A DNA stretch of 64,000 nucleotides from Phanerochaete sordida (taxonomy: Eukaryota > Basidiomycota > Agaricomycetes > Polyporales > Phanerochaetaceae), in contig BPQB01000052.1 of assembly GCA_019973155.2 (NCBI GenBank), positions 170,442 through 234,441 on the forward strand. The letters are read 5' to 3'. Positions 1 through 12,049 of the stretch are shown in pieces. Below the pieces are notes generated by a model that saw only the letters and a list, made by a program, of their open reading frames with translations, was not told where the DNA came from and did not search any database. Position numbers and translations under genes: made by a program. Each line of letters begins with the position of its first letter. The first letter of the stretch is position 1.

Positions 1-2701
1 CTCGAGGACTTCCAAGGTGCGTTGGGGCCCGTCGTTCCCGCGCGGGTATTTGAGCTTGAACCGCCTCCTGAGAACATATGATTTGTGAGCTCTACATCAG
101 CGGATGAGAGCACTGTGTACGTACTGTTGATCCTCGATGTCGAGGAGCTCCCCCAGCATACTGGCCGGCGAGATCTCGTGGAGACTAAACCTGCCCTCGG
201 CAGCCTCTTTTTCATCTTCCTCGGCGAGCTGAAGCCGGATATCAGCCTCTGTGAGACCTGGAGTGAATGTCAGCTCGTTATCACCGGCGCAGCGAAGGTT
301 CGTACCTGACGGCGGAACGAAGTAGGGGTCGTCACGCGCGACATCTGCTTCCCAAGCGTCCGCTTCCGCAATCCATTGTGCAACATTTGCAGGGTCGAGG
401 CCGTGAGAGTAATCCTCGAATATTATCTTGAACTTCGCGCCCTCAACGCGTGCTTTCTTGTGCCGACGGCTAAGGCTCGCGCCTGGGCTGGAATTAGACA
501 CACGCTAACCAGGTATTGACACGAATACGCACCCATATCGACATACTTGAGGTGATTCGACCACTGGAAATGGTCTTCCAGGGTGTCGTGTCTGGAGCCC
601 GGGCCCATCTCGCGTGTGCTCGTAGCGGTACCTTCGTGACGGAACCATCCGCGCTCGATCTCCTCCCCGTCCGTCCTGCAGGATCCCCACCGAAGGTTGA
701 GGGAGAACTGATTATGTCCCTCTTCTTTGTGCCCGTTGAAGTGATACTTCGGGATGGCGTACCGCACTTGACCTTCGGGGAGTGCGACGCGGAGGTGAGC
801 GGGGAAGTTTTCGGCGGTCCATCTGCGTTCGCGGTTCTTGATCCATTGACAGACAATGTCGTAGGATAGGACGACTGGGATGCCCTGGGCTTGGAGTGCC
901 AGGGTGGAGGCGACGACGTAGTCCATGCTACAGTACCTAGTGGAAGAGTTAGTACGGAGCGAGATAAATCATATATGCGACGCACCGTTCGCCTTTCTGC
1001 AAGTCAACTACTCCGTTGGGCAAGACGAAGCCATGACGTGCGCACACTGCCATGGCGACGCCAGTCTGCGCATATCCCTTGTTCCAGCGAGTGTTTGCGT
1101 GCAGCAGCGCTTTGAATCCTGTGCATGTACTCATCTAAACGGCCATCAGAAGTGGGTCAAAATAGCGGGAAGGAGGACTTACGTCGGCCTCGTCGGCGTA
1201 CTTGAGGACGTAGTCCTCATAATCAGACGTCTCCACAAAAAACGCGTCACCCGCGATCAGGCCAGGGTCTCGGGCGTTGTTCGAGACCGCGCGACGCTTG
1301 AGACGGAAGTTCGCATCAATTGCGATGAACAGCGTGTAGAGGTACCTGTAATTCATTGTCAGCAATTTCTTGCGCATCGGCTGCAGGGAGAACTCACCTC
1401 AAGTCGTCGGAGATCGAGTCCCAGTTCGGGGGGAGGTTGCGAGAAGGATCCGGGCAAGCCGGGCAGCGCAAAGCTAGGGAACCGGGAGGGATCTGCCGGA
1501 TACCGTCGGGAATGTGACCGCGGCCGGCTCGCTTTAGCATCTTGAGATGACGCCATTCACGCACGACGCGCAGAAATGATTTGAGCCTGTCCTGGAGTCG
1601 GTTGGTGAGCCGCAGTGATCGTCGTCATTGAATTCAAGCGTCACTCACATATCGTTTTGCCAGCCCAGTGTTGTCGGTCAACCTTACCAATGAAAGGTAG
1701 TAATCGTAGGCCGTGAGTTTGCCTTGCAGAGTGAGCATGTGGAACTGCTCGAGCATCTGGAAGGTGAAGAACGTCGTCGGATCGGTAGATGTCGCAGGGT
1801 AGAGACCGGCGCGAAGGAGTTGTTGGACGCGATCTCCCGCTTGTCCCGCCCGGTCGCATCGGCAAAATAGGACGGTTACTGGATGGATGCCATTGGTATG
1901 GAAGACAACGGAGGCGCGAGGGCCGTATTCCGGCGAAGCGCAGCAATCGCCAGCTGCGTGGCCGAGCTGGACACAGACTCCAACGTCCTGGAGAGTGACG
2001 CGCTCGAAGAATGCGCCGTTCCACCGCTAAGAACATATGCATGTTAGTGTGATAAATTTAAGGATATCGACACGCGTACCTTCACACGGTGATACGGACT
2101 CGTCTCGTGCTGCTCCATACAGCACCGTCGACAGACAACGCCGATGCTATGACAGTCGTCGCAGCGATATGTTGGCTTATCTTGTGATTTGCCCTTGCAC
2201 TTCGGGCAGTTGTCCACGTCCGCCCCTCTTAGCCCCTCCCGACGTAATAGCTCGGCGAGCCACTTCTCCTTCTCTTTCTCCCACTCGAGCAACACCTTGT
2301 CGTGTTCCTGAAGTAGAACGTTAGCCTGAGAGAGGAGAACGATGCTGATGTGTCCTCACTAATGTCACAAACACATTTTGGCCTCGTCGTCGCGATCCCT
2401 TACTCTGTGGGGCCTCGGTTGTGGGAAGCGGTACCAACGCTGGATCGGGAGCTTCATCTTCGCATACGAAATCCATCCATGGGGATGGTTCGATGCTGCC
2501 GCTGCCGGACGGCTGTGTGCCTGGAGGTGGTTTCGGTGGTGAGGCAGGAGTGTGGAAGGCGATCTTCTCGCGCCGGACACGTCGGCCGTCGCGCGAGACC
2601 TCGTCTACGTGTGCGACATGGTTCTTCCGCGGGGCGAAGGGGTTGATCTCGTACAAATCAGTCTCTTCCTCCTCGCAGTTCCGCTTCCTGCCGCGGGCCA
2701 T
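1..2701 (-). mobile_element. KDZ-family transposase with CxC2 cysteine cluster, partial at the window edge
   Basis: The gene starts at the ATG at 2701 and runs off the left edge, with many short introns. The N-terminal exon is basic and then proline-rich. The next exon (about 2295-2050) carries a Cys cluster with CPKC, CDDC and CRRC pairs, matching the CxC2-like cysteine cluster found with KDZ transposases. The catalytic part lies at about 1000-420: SYDIVCQW, a GHKEEGH segment, and GEEIERGW followed by GPGSRHDTLEDHF. The acidic GEEIERGW motif that normally supplies a catalytic carboxylate is present. The last visible intron (about 131 to 75) joins an exon ending LDIEDQQ to one starting RRFKLKYPRG, so the coding frame is open to position 1. 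KDZ elements are cut-and-paste DNA transposons common in Agaricomycetes. I found no stop inside the exons I traced, so it may be intact, but terminal repeats cannot be seen. Exon borders are approximate. Confidence 0.85.
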
Positions 2702-4848
2702 GGAGTGTGGACTCTAGGTCTGTCGGCCGGGATAACGGTAGGGGGAAGGGGGCGAAATCCTCGATATTCGGCATCGACGTATGGATCTTTTTTGCGGCGG
2801 CTGCGACTACGGCACGAGCACCAAACAGGGAGCCGTTCTACCCAGCTTCAAGAGCTGTCAAGCGGCGTGGAACCTCAATAAAGCTGATCACGCACCTGCG
2901 CCAGAAGGCGTCATGTCGAGCATTGCATCTACATAAGTCTCCGCTCTCTAGTGTTGCTGGGTGGCGGTCTTGCGACAATTCAACGCCTGTAGACAAGTAC
3001 TTGACGACAGTGGAGGTGAGACGAACGGCGGGCTATGTTTTGGTGAGAATTTGGTCTGTACCTTGCTCGGATCAGGCGCACCATGACAGCAGACATAAAG
3101 CCGCTCGCTGCAAGCGAAGCAAACGACCCGTATGGTCGTCCGGATGCCTTGAATAGAGGAGGGATCTTGTGCAGCTGCCAGTCCTGCGAGGCGGATATTG
3201 TCGGCAAAGTTCCCGACGAAGTCTCGAACCTACTGGCGCCATTCAGCACACACTCAGGTCGATTTCCGTACTACGTACCACAGGACTGCGACAGGCGAGG
3301 ATTGGGGAAGGCAGCGACGGTGGAGGTGGAGCTGGTGAAGTTCGAAGACAAGCTGGCACCGCCAAAGTAGCGCCCAATCCTCCTCCGTCCTGACTTAGCC
3401 TCGACGCGAAGGTGAATACTACATGCAGACAAATCTAGATACCGTGCATGCGCTGGACAGTTTGCGTCGCCATAAGGCGGCGTATTTATCTGAGAGACAC
3501 GGTGAGCATTTGTCAGATACAGCGGACAGTGCAGACTTCGCGAGACATGTCTCTCCGCTACGGGTATACGCCAACACACTGGTGTTGCGAGTGTCAGAGA
3601 ATATACTCCAGGCACATACATGGGTATGGGACAGATATTATTGACAACTATTTCAGCTGTAGGTTGGGGTGGGTAAAGTCGTGTGCGGCTTGGAGCAAGT
3701 GCGCACCCACTTCCGTGCAGTGTGCTTCCTGGCCGTAACGGCACTGCTCACGCTGCACGCCAGCACGGGGATGAATGTGGATTGCGGCATCTACATGGGT
3801 GAGTGTACAGACAGACGGAAAATGCACAGCGCCATGATACCCTACGCAGCCGGCCGGTTACAAGTACGCAAACCGCGAAGACCGCTGCTGCAACGGGACA
3901 GCGAACCTCCAGAGGGGTAGCATACCGTGTAAGCTGCACGGTGCCGCTGTGCCAGATGCTGCGTTCGTGACCAACCGTCTTCCACAGCAGACTATCTGCG
4001 GGCTTTTCGAACGAACTACGACTACACACTGCGTGCAGTCTCGCGCGGCAGTCGGTGCACTTCGCGGGCTCTCTACACAGAGACCCGCTATCGATATCTT
4101 GTGCAGCGACGGACGTACTGTGCGGGCCTGCGTATGTGGATCTATGCAGGTAGGCTGCTCATCTCAACGCTAGTTCGCCGCTGCCTGTCGTGCAGTGGCC
4201 ATGCATCGTTGCGCCGGTCTGCATGTGCAGGGATATGGCAGCCGGCAGGCCGCTGGTATCCGTACACGAGCCCGTCTCTTCGTGGTTGTGCTACCGCGTG
4301 ATCATGGTCTCACGCTGGCCTACATGTGCGGGCATATGTGAACGAACTTCGAACTCGTCATCTGTACACGAATCCGACAAGAGTCCGAGCGAGTAGCAGC
4401 ATGTCATGTGGCGGCCGTGCTAACATTGCGGTTGTATCGCTGCTACGAGGGTGCTACGTCTGTCTATGTAGTCAAAAAGTCTCTATGCACATATGTCTCC
4501 GTCTCTACATAGTTATACAACATCGCCCGTGCCTTCGAACATCAGCTGCTGCTGCTGCATTTTTCTGTCTCTGGTGCCGGTTGGGCAGAACTCGTCTGCT
4601 CGCACACCGTTCGCGACGTTCCGCGCGCGGCTGACTGATCTCCGTGTAATGATAAAATATTGTCATGAGGCCAGGACTATACATGCACAGCAACAGTAGA
4701 TAATGAGCAGGTATTCAGCAAACATGGGCGGTATCAAGCTACTTGTCGCGGGCGACGATAAGACCACATGAGCGCGAGCGAGATCACCGAGACAACAAGA
4801 AATGCGACCGAAGCCACGGCAACAAGAACAATGGCATCGGGATCAGGG
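2702..4848. other. Intergenic stretch, no supported gene
   Basis: Only short overlapping ORFs on both strands are present. The longest are 3083-3370 (+, 95 codons) and 3271-3744 (-, 157 codons), and neither has a recognisable motif or a convincing splice partner. The first could be a decayed exon, since its codons look fairly coding-like (it ends KFEDKLAPPK), but I cannot assign it. No tRNA or clear repeat was seen. Confidence 0.5.
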
Positions 4849-6720
4849 CTAGTTCCTAAACTGCCGCTGCTTTGACTCGTTATCGACGAACCACACCATC
4901 GCGGCGCCCTCATCAGTAAACAGTCTGCCGTATCTCTCGGCATGCTGGCCGAGACCTGCCTCGTATGCCGCCCTGGAATACCAATGCGTCAGCTCGTTGC
5001 CCAAGGCGTACATAGTCGAGAACTCACCTGGTGTAGTGCACGCCGGGTTCGAGGCCCCGCAGTACGACCCAGACGACAATAGGTGGGGAAGGGGGGCGCG
5101 AGTTGACAGCGGCGGAACGATCTGCGATTCGGCGGTGAGTGTGACGTCGAGATCGAGGGCGGCGATGAGGAAACTACCATCGTCGGGATCCGTGCTTTCG
5201 ATGGTCGAGACGGTCGAGTCGCTGGAGACCGTGTGGAGGCTCGGCATGGAGCTCGGGGCGCTGGGCGATCGGATCCTCGCCAGCGACGCACGAATGCTCT
5301 CCCAGTGGGCTCGCTCGAGTGATTCGCGATTCATCCAGCGGGATGGCTCGAGTGCTTCGCGATCCGTAGGCGAAGCCGCGCGACTGGCGCCAGAGGAAAG
5401 CGACGGCGAGGATGGGTCGACGAGGGTCGTCGTGGTCCTCGATGAACGGTCGGAAGTCGTCCTCGTCGTCGAGGACGCGGGCGGAGGCGCAGCGGCGTTG
5501 GTGCTTGTAGCCCTTGACGAGCGTCCAGCGGCCGAAGACGCCGTCGTCGTCGAGGACGCGGGAGGAGGCGCAGCGGCGGTGGTGCTTGTAGCCCTTGATG
5601 AGCGTCCGGCGGTCGCCGCCGTCGTCGTCGTCGTCGAGGAAGCGGGCGGAGGCGCAGCGGCGCTGGCGCTTGTAGCCCTGGACGATCGACTGGCGGTCGA
5701 CTGCGGCGTCCAAGCCGAGGATGCTGGCGGAGCACCATCCGCGCGGGTGCTTGTTGTTCTCGACGAGCGGCTGCCAGCCGATGCTGAGGACGGCGGTGGA
5801 GGAGCGCCGCGCGCCGCGTGCGTGCTTGTTGTTCTCGACGAGCGGCTGCCAGCCGATGCTGAGGACGGCGGTGGAGGAGCGCCGCGCGTCGCGTGCATGC
5901 TTGCATTTCTCGACGAACGGCCCGCTGACGTCGTCGACGTCGTCGACGGTGCTGGCGGAGCGGCGGTGGGAGCGGGAGCGGGGGCCGCGCGAGCAGGAGC
6001 GGGGGCCGCGCGAGCAGGAGCGGGAGCATCCGGAACGAGCGCCCAGTCTTCAGCGGGACGAGCGTCCATGACGGTGCGCACAGCGGCGACGAGCTCGGGG
6101 GTGGAGTCGAAGTCGACGCCATTGAGCTCGGCGAGAGCACGGAGGCGTTCGACCCAGATTTTGCGCGTAATGACCGGACCGCAAATGTTCCCCGCGCACA
6201 CGCGCATGCCGCGGAATCTACCGCTGATGTGTGCCCGGCGGTAGTGATCCCAAAACGTATCCCATGCGTCGTATGACTGTTGGTGGGCTTTCGACTTACC
6301 CAGAACCATCGGCCCCACCGTGCCCCTTCAGAAAGCGTCAGCCAAACAGAAAAGCGGGGTTTTAAGTACACTCACCAGTCGGGGCATACCCCGAAATCAA
6401 AGATGGGGCCGTCGCCGCCACGCCACAAGATGTACACGGGTAGTTTCATGTGAGAGAAGTCGGGGTTGATCTCGTCCTCCGCATATTCACCAGGCATGAG
6501 CAGACCGCTCGCTCGCATGAGCGACGCTCCGGGTGAGATTTGCTCGCTGGCGCGCTGTCAGTTATGCGACTGCAGACTGATCGGGGACGTACTGGATGCT
6601 GAGGGCTTGGAGAAGGGCGACAAGAGGGTCGACATCGTCGGAGAGCCCGAGACCCGTGACGTCGACGACGTGAACCTGGCACTTCAGCCTGCAGGTGCAA
6701 ATTTTGCTGAAGAGGGGCAT
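4849..6720 (-). CDS. Hypothetical protein with RNase H1 N-terminal-like end domain and 25-residue repeats
   Basis: The putative start is the ATG at 6720. A short Cys-containing exon (CTCRLKC) is spliced to one containing MPGEYAEDEIN and PVYILWRGGDGP, and then to the long exon from 6318. The N-terminal segment has W-R-G, a following W and a V-x-G block. The last exon, with the exon before it, reads VVLRGLEPGVHYTR then AAYEAGLG and LFTDEGAAMVWFV, which has the shape of the small RNase H1 N-terminal (viroplasmin-like) fold. Between them lies about 190 residues of Ala/Pro/Ser/Thr tandem repeat of period 25 residues (75 bp), two units of which are nearly identical in DNA (about 5745-5900). No RNase H catalytic domain is seen. 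A frame change near 5110-5060 implies one more intron that I could not place. The function is unknown. It lies between a KDZ transposase and another lineage-specific gene, so it may be part of the accessory, TE-associated gene set. Confidence 0.55.
5430..5950. repeat. Coding minisatellite, 75-bp unit
   Basis: Tandem units of about 57-75 bp lie inside the hypothetical gene at 4849-6720. Two copies at about 5745-5820 and 5821-5895 are almost identical and share the core ctcgacgagcggctgccag; flanking copies are degenerate. All copies keep the reading frame. Confidence 0.8.
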
Positions 6721-7009
6721 CGGAGAGTAGGTCGGGTCCTGGGGGGAGCAGCGAGCGGGACGATGGAGTTTATAAGGACTTCGAGGCGACGGATAAACGC
6801 GCGCTCGATGACGAGCGAAATGGCGTCCCCACGAGTGTCGAGCTAGGCGATACACAAGCAGTATTTCACTGACCGAACACGCCAAGGGTTTACCTTATCC
6901 GGCAGTGGCGTAAACAGCTTGGGCGGGGCTGCCAGGGTGAGTTGCAAATTCCTCGATTTTTCTGGCTTGCACTCACCACACCCCTCATCACCTGAGCACC
7001 TTGCACGCC

Positions 7010-9961
7010 ATGCCGCGCGACGTCGACGAGATAACAGAGTCGGAGGCTCCCCTACTTCCACCGACAGCCAGTGCACGTGTGCTGGAGGGTGCTTCGGCAA
7101 CGCTTCAGACCACTCAGGGCCCTGCGGACGGCTCTCCGCCGCGTCAGAATGTCCCACAGGACGATCCAGAAGACAACGAAGACTCACCTCGCAAAAGCAA
7201 CAAGGACGGAAAGCGCAGACGCGTGGAGACAGACGCAGACTGGCACAACGAGGAAGATGAGGGCGACGGGGAGGAGGAGGAGGAGGCGGACGATGACGAC
7301 GACGGCGACGGTGATGAGGGCGGCGACGGGGAGGGCGACGGGGAGGGCGGCAACGAGGGCGGCAACGAGGGCGGCAACGAGGGCGGCGACGAGATGGGCG
7401 GCGAGGCAGGCGGCAGCATCAAAGGCAGTGGAGCAGGGCCATCTTCTACCGAATTCGGTGATCGTCCTCTCCCCAGGAGACGCGCCAAAACGCGTGCCGA
7501 GCGCGAGACAGCCAAGGGTGGGAAACCTGGGATGCCTAATCGCTTCAAGGGCGCCGAGCGCGAGCTGCTAGACAAGCTCCAGCCCCAATATGAAACGGCG
7601 GTCGAGCTGGGCAAACAAAGGCTCTTCGACGACTTCTACGCCGACGTCGAGAAGAAGTACTGGGAGACGTTCACTTGGGAGGAGGCGAAGGCGTCGATTG
7701 GCTCGAAGGCTGAACGCTGGGATAAGGGCGAAGTTATTTGGCGGACGAATGAGGTACGCACCGTTTTCTCCTGCATTCACCGTATCACGCCAACCTCTTC
7801 TAGTCTTTTCGTAGCCATTTTCGCTACCAAGGGGATAACGCCGCCGCGGGGACCAAGAACCTGTGGGCGAAGTCTCTTGCCCACCTGAATGACAACAATG
7901 AACGTAAGAAGAAGAGGACTAAAAAGCAGGCGGCTTACCTGCTTTGGTACAACGACCACAAGGACGCCGTTCGCGCCGAGATGACAAGCCGAGGCATGAC
8001 GGATATCGGCCAGCTGAACAGCGTCGCATCCGCGCTCTTCAAGGAGCTGCCCACCGAGGTGCAGGCTGACTACAAGAAGCGGGCCGACGACATGAAGGCG
8101 AAGGCGGTGGAGGACACTGCGCGGGTCGCGGGGAAATCGCCTGAGCTGACAGACGCAGAAATAGCGAGGTGAGTACCGCAGTTAGATAAGGATGATCACG
8201 CCTCACTCCGAGATACAGCGGAAGGAAGCGTCTGGCGCAGGTGGTGCGCCCTCTATTGGAAATCATTGCCCAGCGGACGAAGCTGCCGTACATCTGCCTG
8301 GTAGCTGGCAGCCTTCCTGCGCCAGGCGAGACCAAGTGCCCGGTCGCATGTGTCCATCTGGGCGAAACGGCAGATAAGAAGAACTTTGCGAAGTGGGATC
8401 CAGAGGGGTTCTCCACGAACGTTCTGGACCACTTCGGACTGTTCCTGAAGGCCGTTGAAGGTAAGACGATGAGCTTAATGCGTAGACTGAACTACTCACT
8501 GAAGTTGTCGTGCAGCTTCCTTGGGGTCGACGGCCGAGCCGCCGGTGCCGACGCCGACGCCGACGCAGGACCCCGGCGTAGAACCCCGTCCCGGAGCATC
8601 AGCCCCTACTCCCAGCATTCCGACCACTCACGAGGGACAGAGCGCACCTCGCACTCCCACTTCGCCGCCGCCACCGCTGAGACTGCGACCAGAGGCCAAC
8701 GCCGATTTGGTGGCGGAAGTCGAGGGGATTGAGCCGCCATCCAGGCGTCATGCGATCATCGAAACCCTCAATGGTTTGGCTCTATTCGACTTCGAGACTC
8801 ACAATAACAAGGCGTCGAACGTGGCTCTTGCGAAGGGTATGGGCCTGGACATTCCTTCGCAGTTTGCTCCGCCGCCCCCGCCCCCGAAGAGCAGTAAGCG
8901 CCCTCGACGTGTCCCGAAGAAGCCGGCGGCAGCTACGGCCAACTCCGAGCGTCGAGTCAGCCCCCTCGAGAGCGATCCACAACGTCCTCCCTCCCCCAAC
9001 TCACCTCCCCATCCTCTCGACGGCTCTCCCACGACGCCTGAAGTATCCCAGCCCCCTCCTCTACCGCCCTCGCCCGCGCAGAACTCCACCCTTTCGCCTA
9101 TCCACAGCGCTCAGGGCCCGACAGCGGCCGGGCTCCGACAGGCAACCCCACCCCGCCCAGATGAAGCCCTACCTTGCCCTGCGGAGCAGGAGATACACAG
9201 CAGCGACGCAATAGTCGCTAATCCTCCTGCGCGCGGGCGTGGCGAAGATGACGCGGTGCCGCAGCCACCCGTACAAGGAGATGGTCCAGCGGGCGACGGT
9301 GTTGACACCAGCGGCTGGCCCGCTTGGCTCATCGCCCTCCAGAAACGGTATGCTGGTCTTCCGCTCGAGGGGGAGGCCGCCCAGACTTGGAGCGGCCTGC
9401 TAGCGGACTGGGTTGCGTTGGAGCGACTGACGGGCTTCGATTCGCCGGTGAGTACCACGTCTTCGACGTCTGTAATGATCTGAACGCTTCCCATAGGGCG
9501 ACGGTTTTGCGACCACTCGTCGCCCGGAAGAGATCGCAAAGTGGATCAATGGCGGGAGAAGGACGGATGTTTCTATTCCCCAGCCGCGATTCGCCGCGTA
9601 CACAACGGAATGGCGCGCCTGGTGGGATAGCATCAACCCTGCTTGGCGAGCGCGGCAAGGGGGGTCGTTGGTTATCGGAGGGACCGGCGACTGGTCTACA
9701 ATGTTCTACCCGGGGCGCAACGGCTTCGCAACGGTCATAGGAAGTCTATCCGGGCTGAAAAGGGCTGCAGACGAAGATACATGGGCCGCAGCGGTGAGAG
9801 ATGTACGCTGGGTGGTAGGCGAGGTACTCGCAGCTCGTCGAGTCCATGGGTGCGTTCATTTTGACTGCTACAAATACCTCCACTCACGTTACACTAGATA
9901 CAAGCGACCTGCGCCGCCGAGTGAGGTCAAGCGCCTCAACAAGAAGAAGAAGACTAAATAG
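7010..9961 (+). CDS. Acidic HMG-box-like hypothetical protein, Agaricomycete family
   Basis: Five exons with matching phases: 7010-7753, 7804-8168, 8219-8460, 8516-9447 and 9497-9961, about 915 residues. Residues about 85-145 are an Asp/Glu/Gly tract with repeated GGNE. A globular part follows that includes a lysine-rich segment and AAYLLWYNDHKDAVRAEM with a trailing YKKRADDMK, which resembles an HMG-box-like helix bundle. Exon 4 is Pro-rich and disordered, then the C-terminal exons carry a Trp-rich module (EIAKWINGGRR, AWWDSINPAWR) and end in a lysine-rich tail KKKKTK. Such Trp-rich, multi-copy hypothetical proteins are common in mushroom genomes; this placement is from memory of the family. 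A further 3n intron (about 9850-9897) may be spliced out of the last exon. The mix of acidic tract, HMG-like part and basic tail suggests a nuclear, perhaps DNA-associated, role, which is inference only. Confidence 0.65.
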
Positions 9962-10430
9962 AGCGTCCCCTTCGCTTCACCGTCAAGGTCTTTCGCCTCC
10001 CGTCCTCTGCACATTAGCATTACCTTGTATTGGGCCGCTTGGGCCGCTGTGTCTAGCTGGTTATAATATATGCTGTATTTCTTGAGGAGTTTTCCGGAAA
10101 TGCATGAAGACAGCTTCCTTCTGGCATGCAAATGGAATATGACGCCCTGCTGTACATTGAAACGAACATGTAGAGTGTGCAGCAGTATTTTCAGAATTAA
10201 AGGTGATTTTTGTGGCATTTTCTGCGAATATCTTGTGAATATCCGTGATTTTTCCGAAACATTTTCAGAGTGGGCTGCAGATGACTGGAGCGTGAGAAAC
10301 CTATCGCTTTGGACGTCGAACTGTGTTCTCTTCCTCAAGGATTATTTTCACATTTGTTCAGTATTTTACAACAATTTTCCATTTTCTTGGGAATATCGAC
10401 GATTTTGCCGAGCATTTTTTGAGGCGGGGG
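9962..10430. other. AT-rich intergenic spacer
   Basis: This stretch is clearly AT-richer than its surroundings and has repeated short motifs such as gaatat and gattttt in both directions. An ORF at 10070-10708 (+) runs from here into the adjacent minisatellite and looks non-coding. No gene is seen. Confidence 0.6.
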
Positions 10431-10660
10431 CGGGCGGGAGGCGGGAAGGCGCCGGCGTTCACGCGAGAAGAAGGGCGCCGGCGCGCGGGTGGCGAGAAGG
10501 CGCCGGCGCGCACGAGGCGCCAACGCGAGGGAAGCGGGAAGACGCCGGCGTGCGGGAGGGCAGGAAGGCGCCGGCATGCGGGAGGGCGGGAAAGCGCCAA
10601 CGCGCAGCGGGCGGGAAGGCGCCAGCGAGCGTGGGCCGGCGAGCGCCGGCGCCGCGGCAG
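10430..10660. repeat. GC-rich minisatellite with GGCGCCGGCG core
   Basis: About seven degenerate units of roughly 29-31 bp share gggaaggcgccggcg and are nearly pure G+C. They sit between two AT-rich segments that both contain a tttt-rich block (about 10380 and 10710). Long ORFs here on both strands (for example 10335-10847 minus) are products of the repeat. Confidence 0.85.
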
Positions 10661-10901
10661 CCAGGGAAGCGCGTCCTGGGCTTTGCCACGCGAGCGAGGA
10701 ATATATGAGCTCTTTTCCACGATTTTCCAGGGTTTTCTGGCGTGGTGCACGGCCCAGGCAGCGTCCTGGGGCTCGGCATTGAGGCTCCGCTGATTGGGTT
10801 ACTGTATATAGCGTTCCCGAGACATGCCGAGGGCTGCCGGAGGCCAAGAGGGCATGCTAGGCTTAGTTACTCCATTAGTGGGATGTGATATATTGCGCCG
10901 G

Positions 10902-11955
10902 ACACCAATCACTGCAGGCATCGGAAGATTTTATCACTGCTGAAATGACTCGGAAATTCCTCGAAAAGATGACATGGCAGTGAGATTTCAGAGTCATGTT
11001 GGTAGGACTGAAATGTACCCTTTTCTTGGCTTTTTTGAGCAATGTCGGGCTTGCGGGCACGACGCCTGTCGTATGGGCTGGAATGATCACGAAACGGCTC
11101 TAAAAGGTAGCATGGCGGAGCGCCAGAAATGACTGGAGAAGTCATCATTTCCGAGCCCTTTGTGGCGCCTTTCAGCACGTCTGAAATACCTCATTTCCGG
11201 AGAGGCAAAAGACAAGCAATCCCATGTGTCAAAATTGAGATGAAAGGCCTCATTTTCGCCTCATTGCAAACATGCGGACATTGCCCTGAAACGTCGCCTT
11301 TTTGAGGCATGTCAGCAGGCCTAAAAGAGAAGCTTTTGGACCAATTGTAGACGCATTTCTGCCACTCTGAAATGAGGCTGAAATCTCGCTTGCATCCAGT
11401 TGCAACTGGTTGCGTCTCAGCGCACTGTAGCGCATCCGAGAGCAACTAGGAGCACCTGGTAGCAACCAAGATTTCAGCCTCATTTCAGAGCGGCGGAAAT
11501 GTGCCTAAAATTGGTCCAAAAGATGCCATTTCAGGAGCGCCGACATGCCTCGAAAAGGCGACGTTTCAGAGCAATGTCCGCATGTCTGCAATGAGGCAGA
11601 CATGAGGCCTTTCATCGCAATTTTGATACGTTTGATTGGCTGCCTGCCAGATCCGCTGAAATAAAGGATTTCGGACGTGGCCGAAAGGCAACACAAAGGG
11701 CTTGCACATGAAGCCTTTGTCAGTCATTTCTGGCGCTCCGCCATGCTACCTTTGAAAGCCATTTTGTGATCATTTCAGCCCACGCGACAGGCTTCGTGTC
11801 CGCAGGCCCGACATTGCTCAAAAAGGCCGAGAAAGGGGTATATTTCAATCCTACTGACATGACTCTGGAATTTCTCTGCCATGTCATCTTTTTGAGGAAT
11901 TTCCGAGTCATTTCAGCAGGGACAAAATCCTCGGATGCCTGCAGTGAATTGGTGT
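10902..11955. mobile_element. Fold-back element: 1.05 kb near-complete inverted repeat
   Basis: The left arm (10902 to about 11420) and right arm (about 11435 to 11955) are reverse complements at roughly 80-90 percent by eye over about 520 bp each, with almost no spacer. The outer ends read acaccaat-cactgcaggcatc on the left, and the same on the other strand at the right end. Shared blocks include tgaaatgactcggaaattcctc and ggtagcatggcggagcgcc. There is no coding sequence, so it would be a non-autonomous MITE or fold-back element. I could not find a clear target-site duplication next to the arms. Confidence 0.85.
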
Positions 11956-12049
11956 GGTATGAAACTTCAGACTAGCGCCAAAGGGTGCCAACATCTCTTT
12001 GTAGTCATTGACTTACTTACAATGCTCTGGAACGGTATGACATGGAATA

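Noticed and set aside
4997..6244. 415-codon plus-strand ORF
   Set aside because: It is the antisense of the Ala/Pro/Ser repeat array on the minus strand; the repeat composition keeps all frames open. The minus-strand gene has exons and domains, this does not.
10070..10847. Long ORFs over the minisatellite, both strands
   Set aside because: Low-complexity transl. of GC-rich repeats; no start context or splice model.
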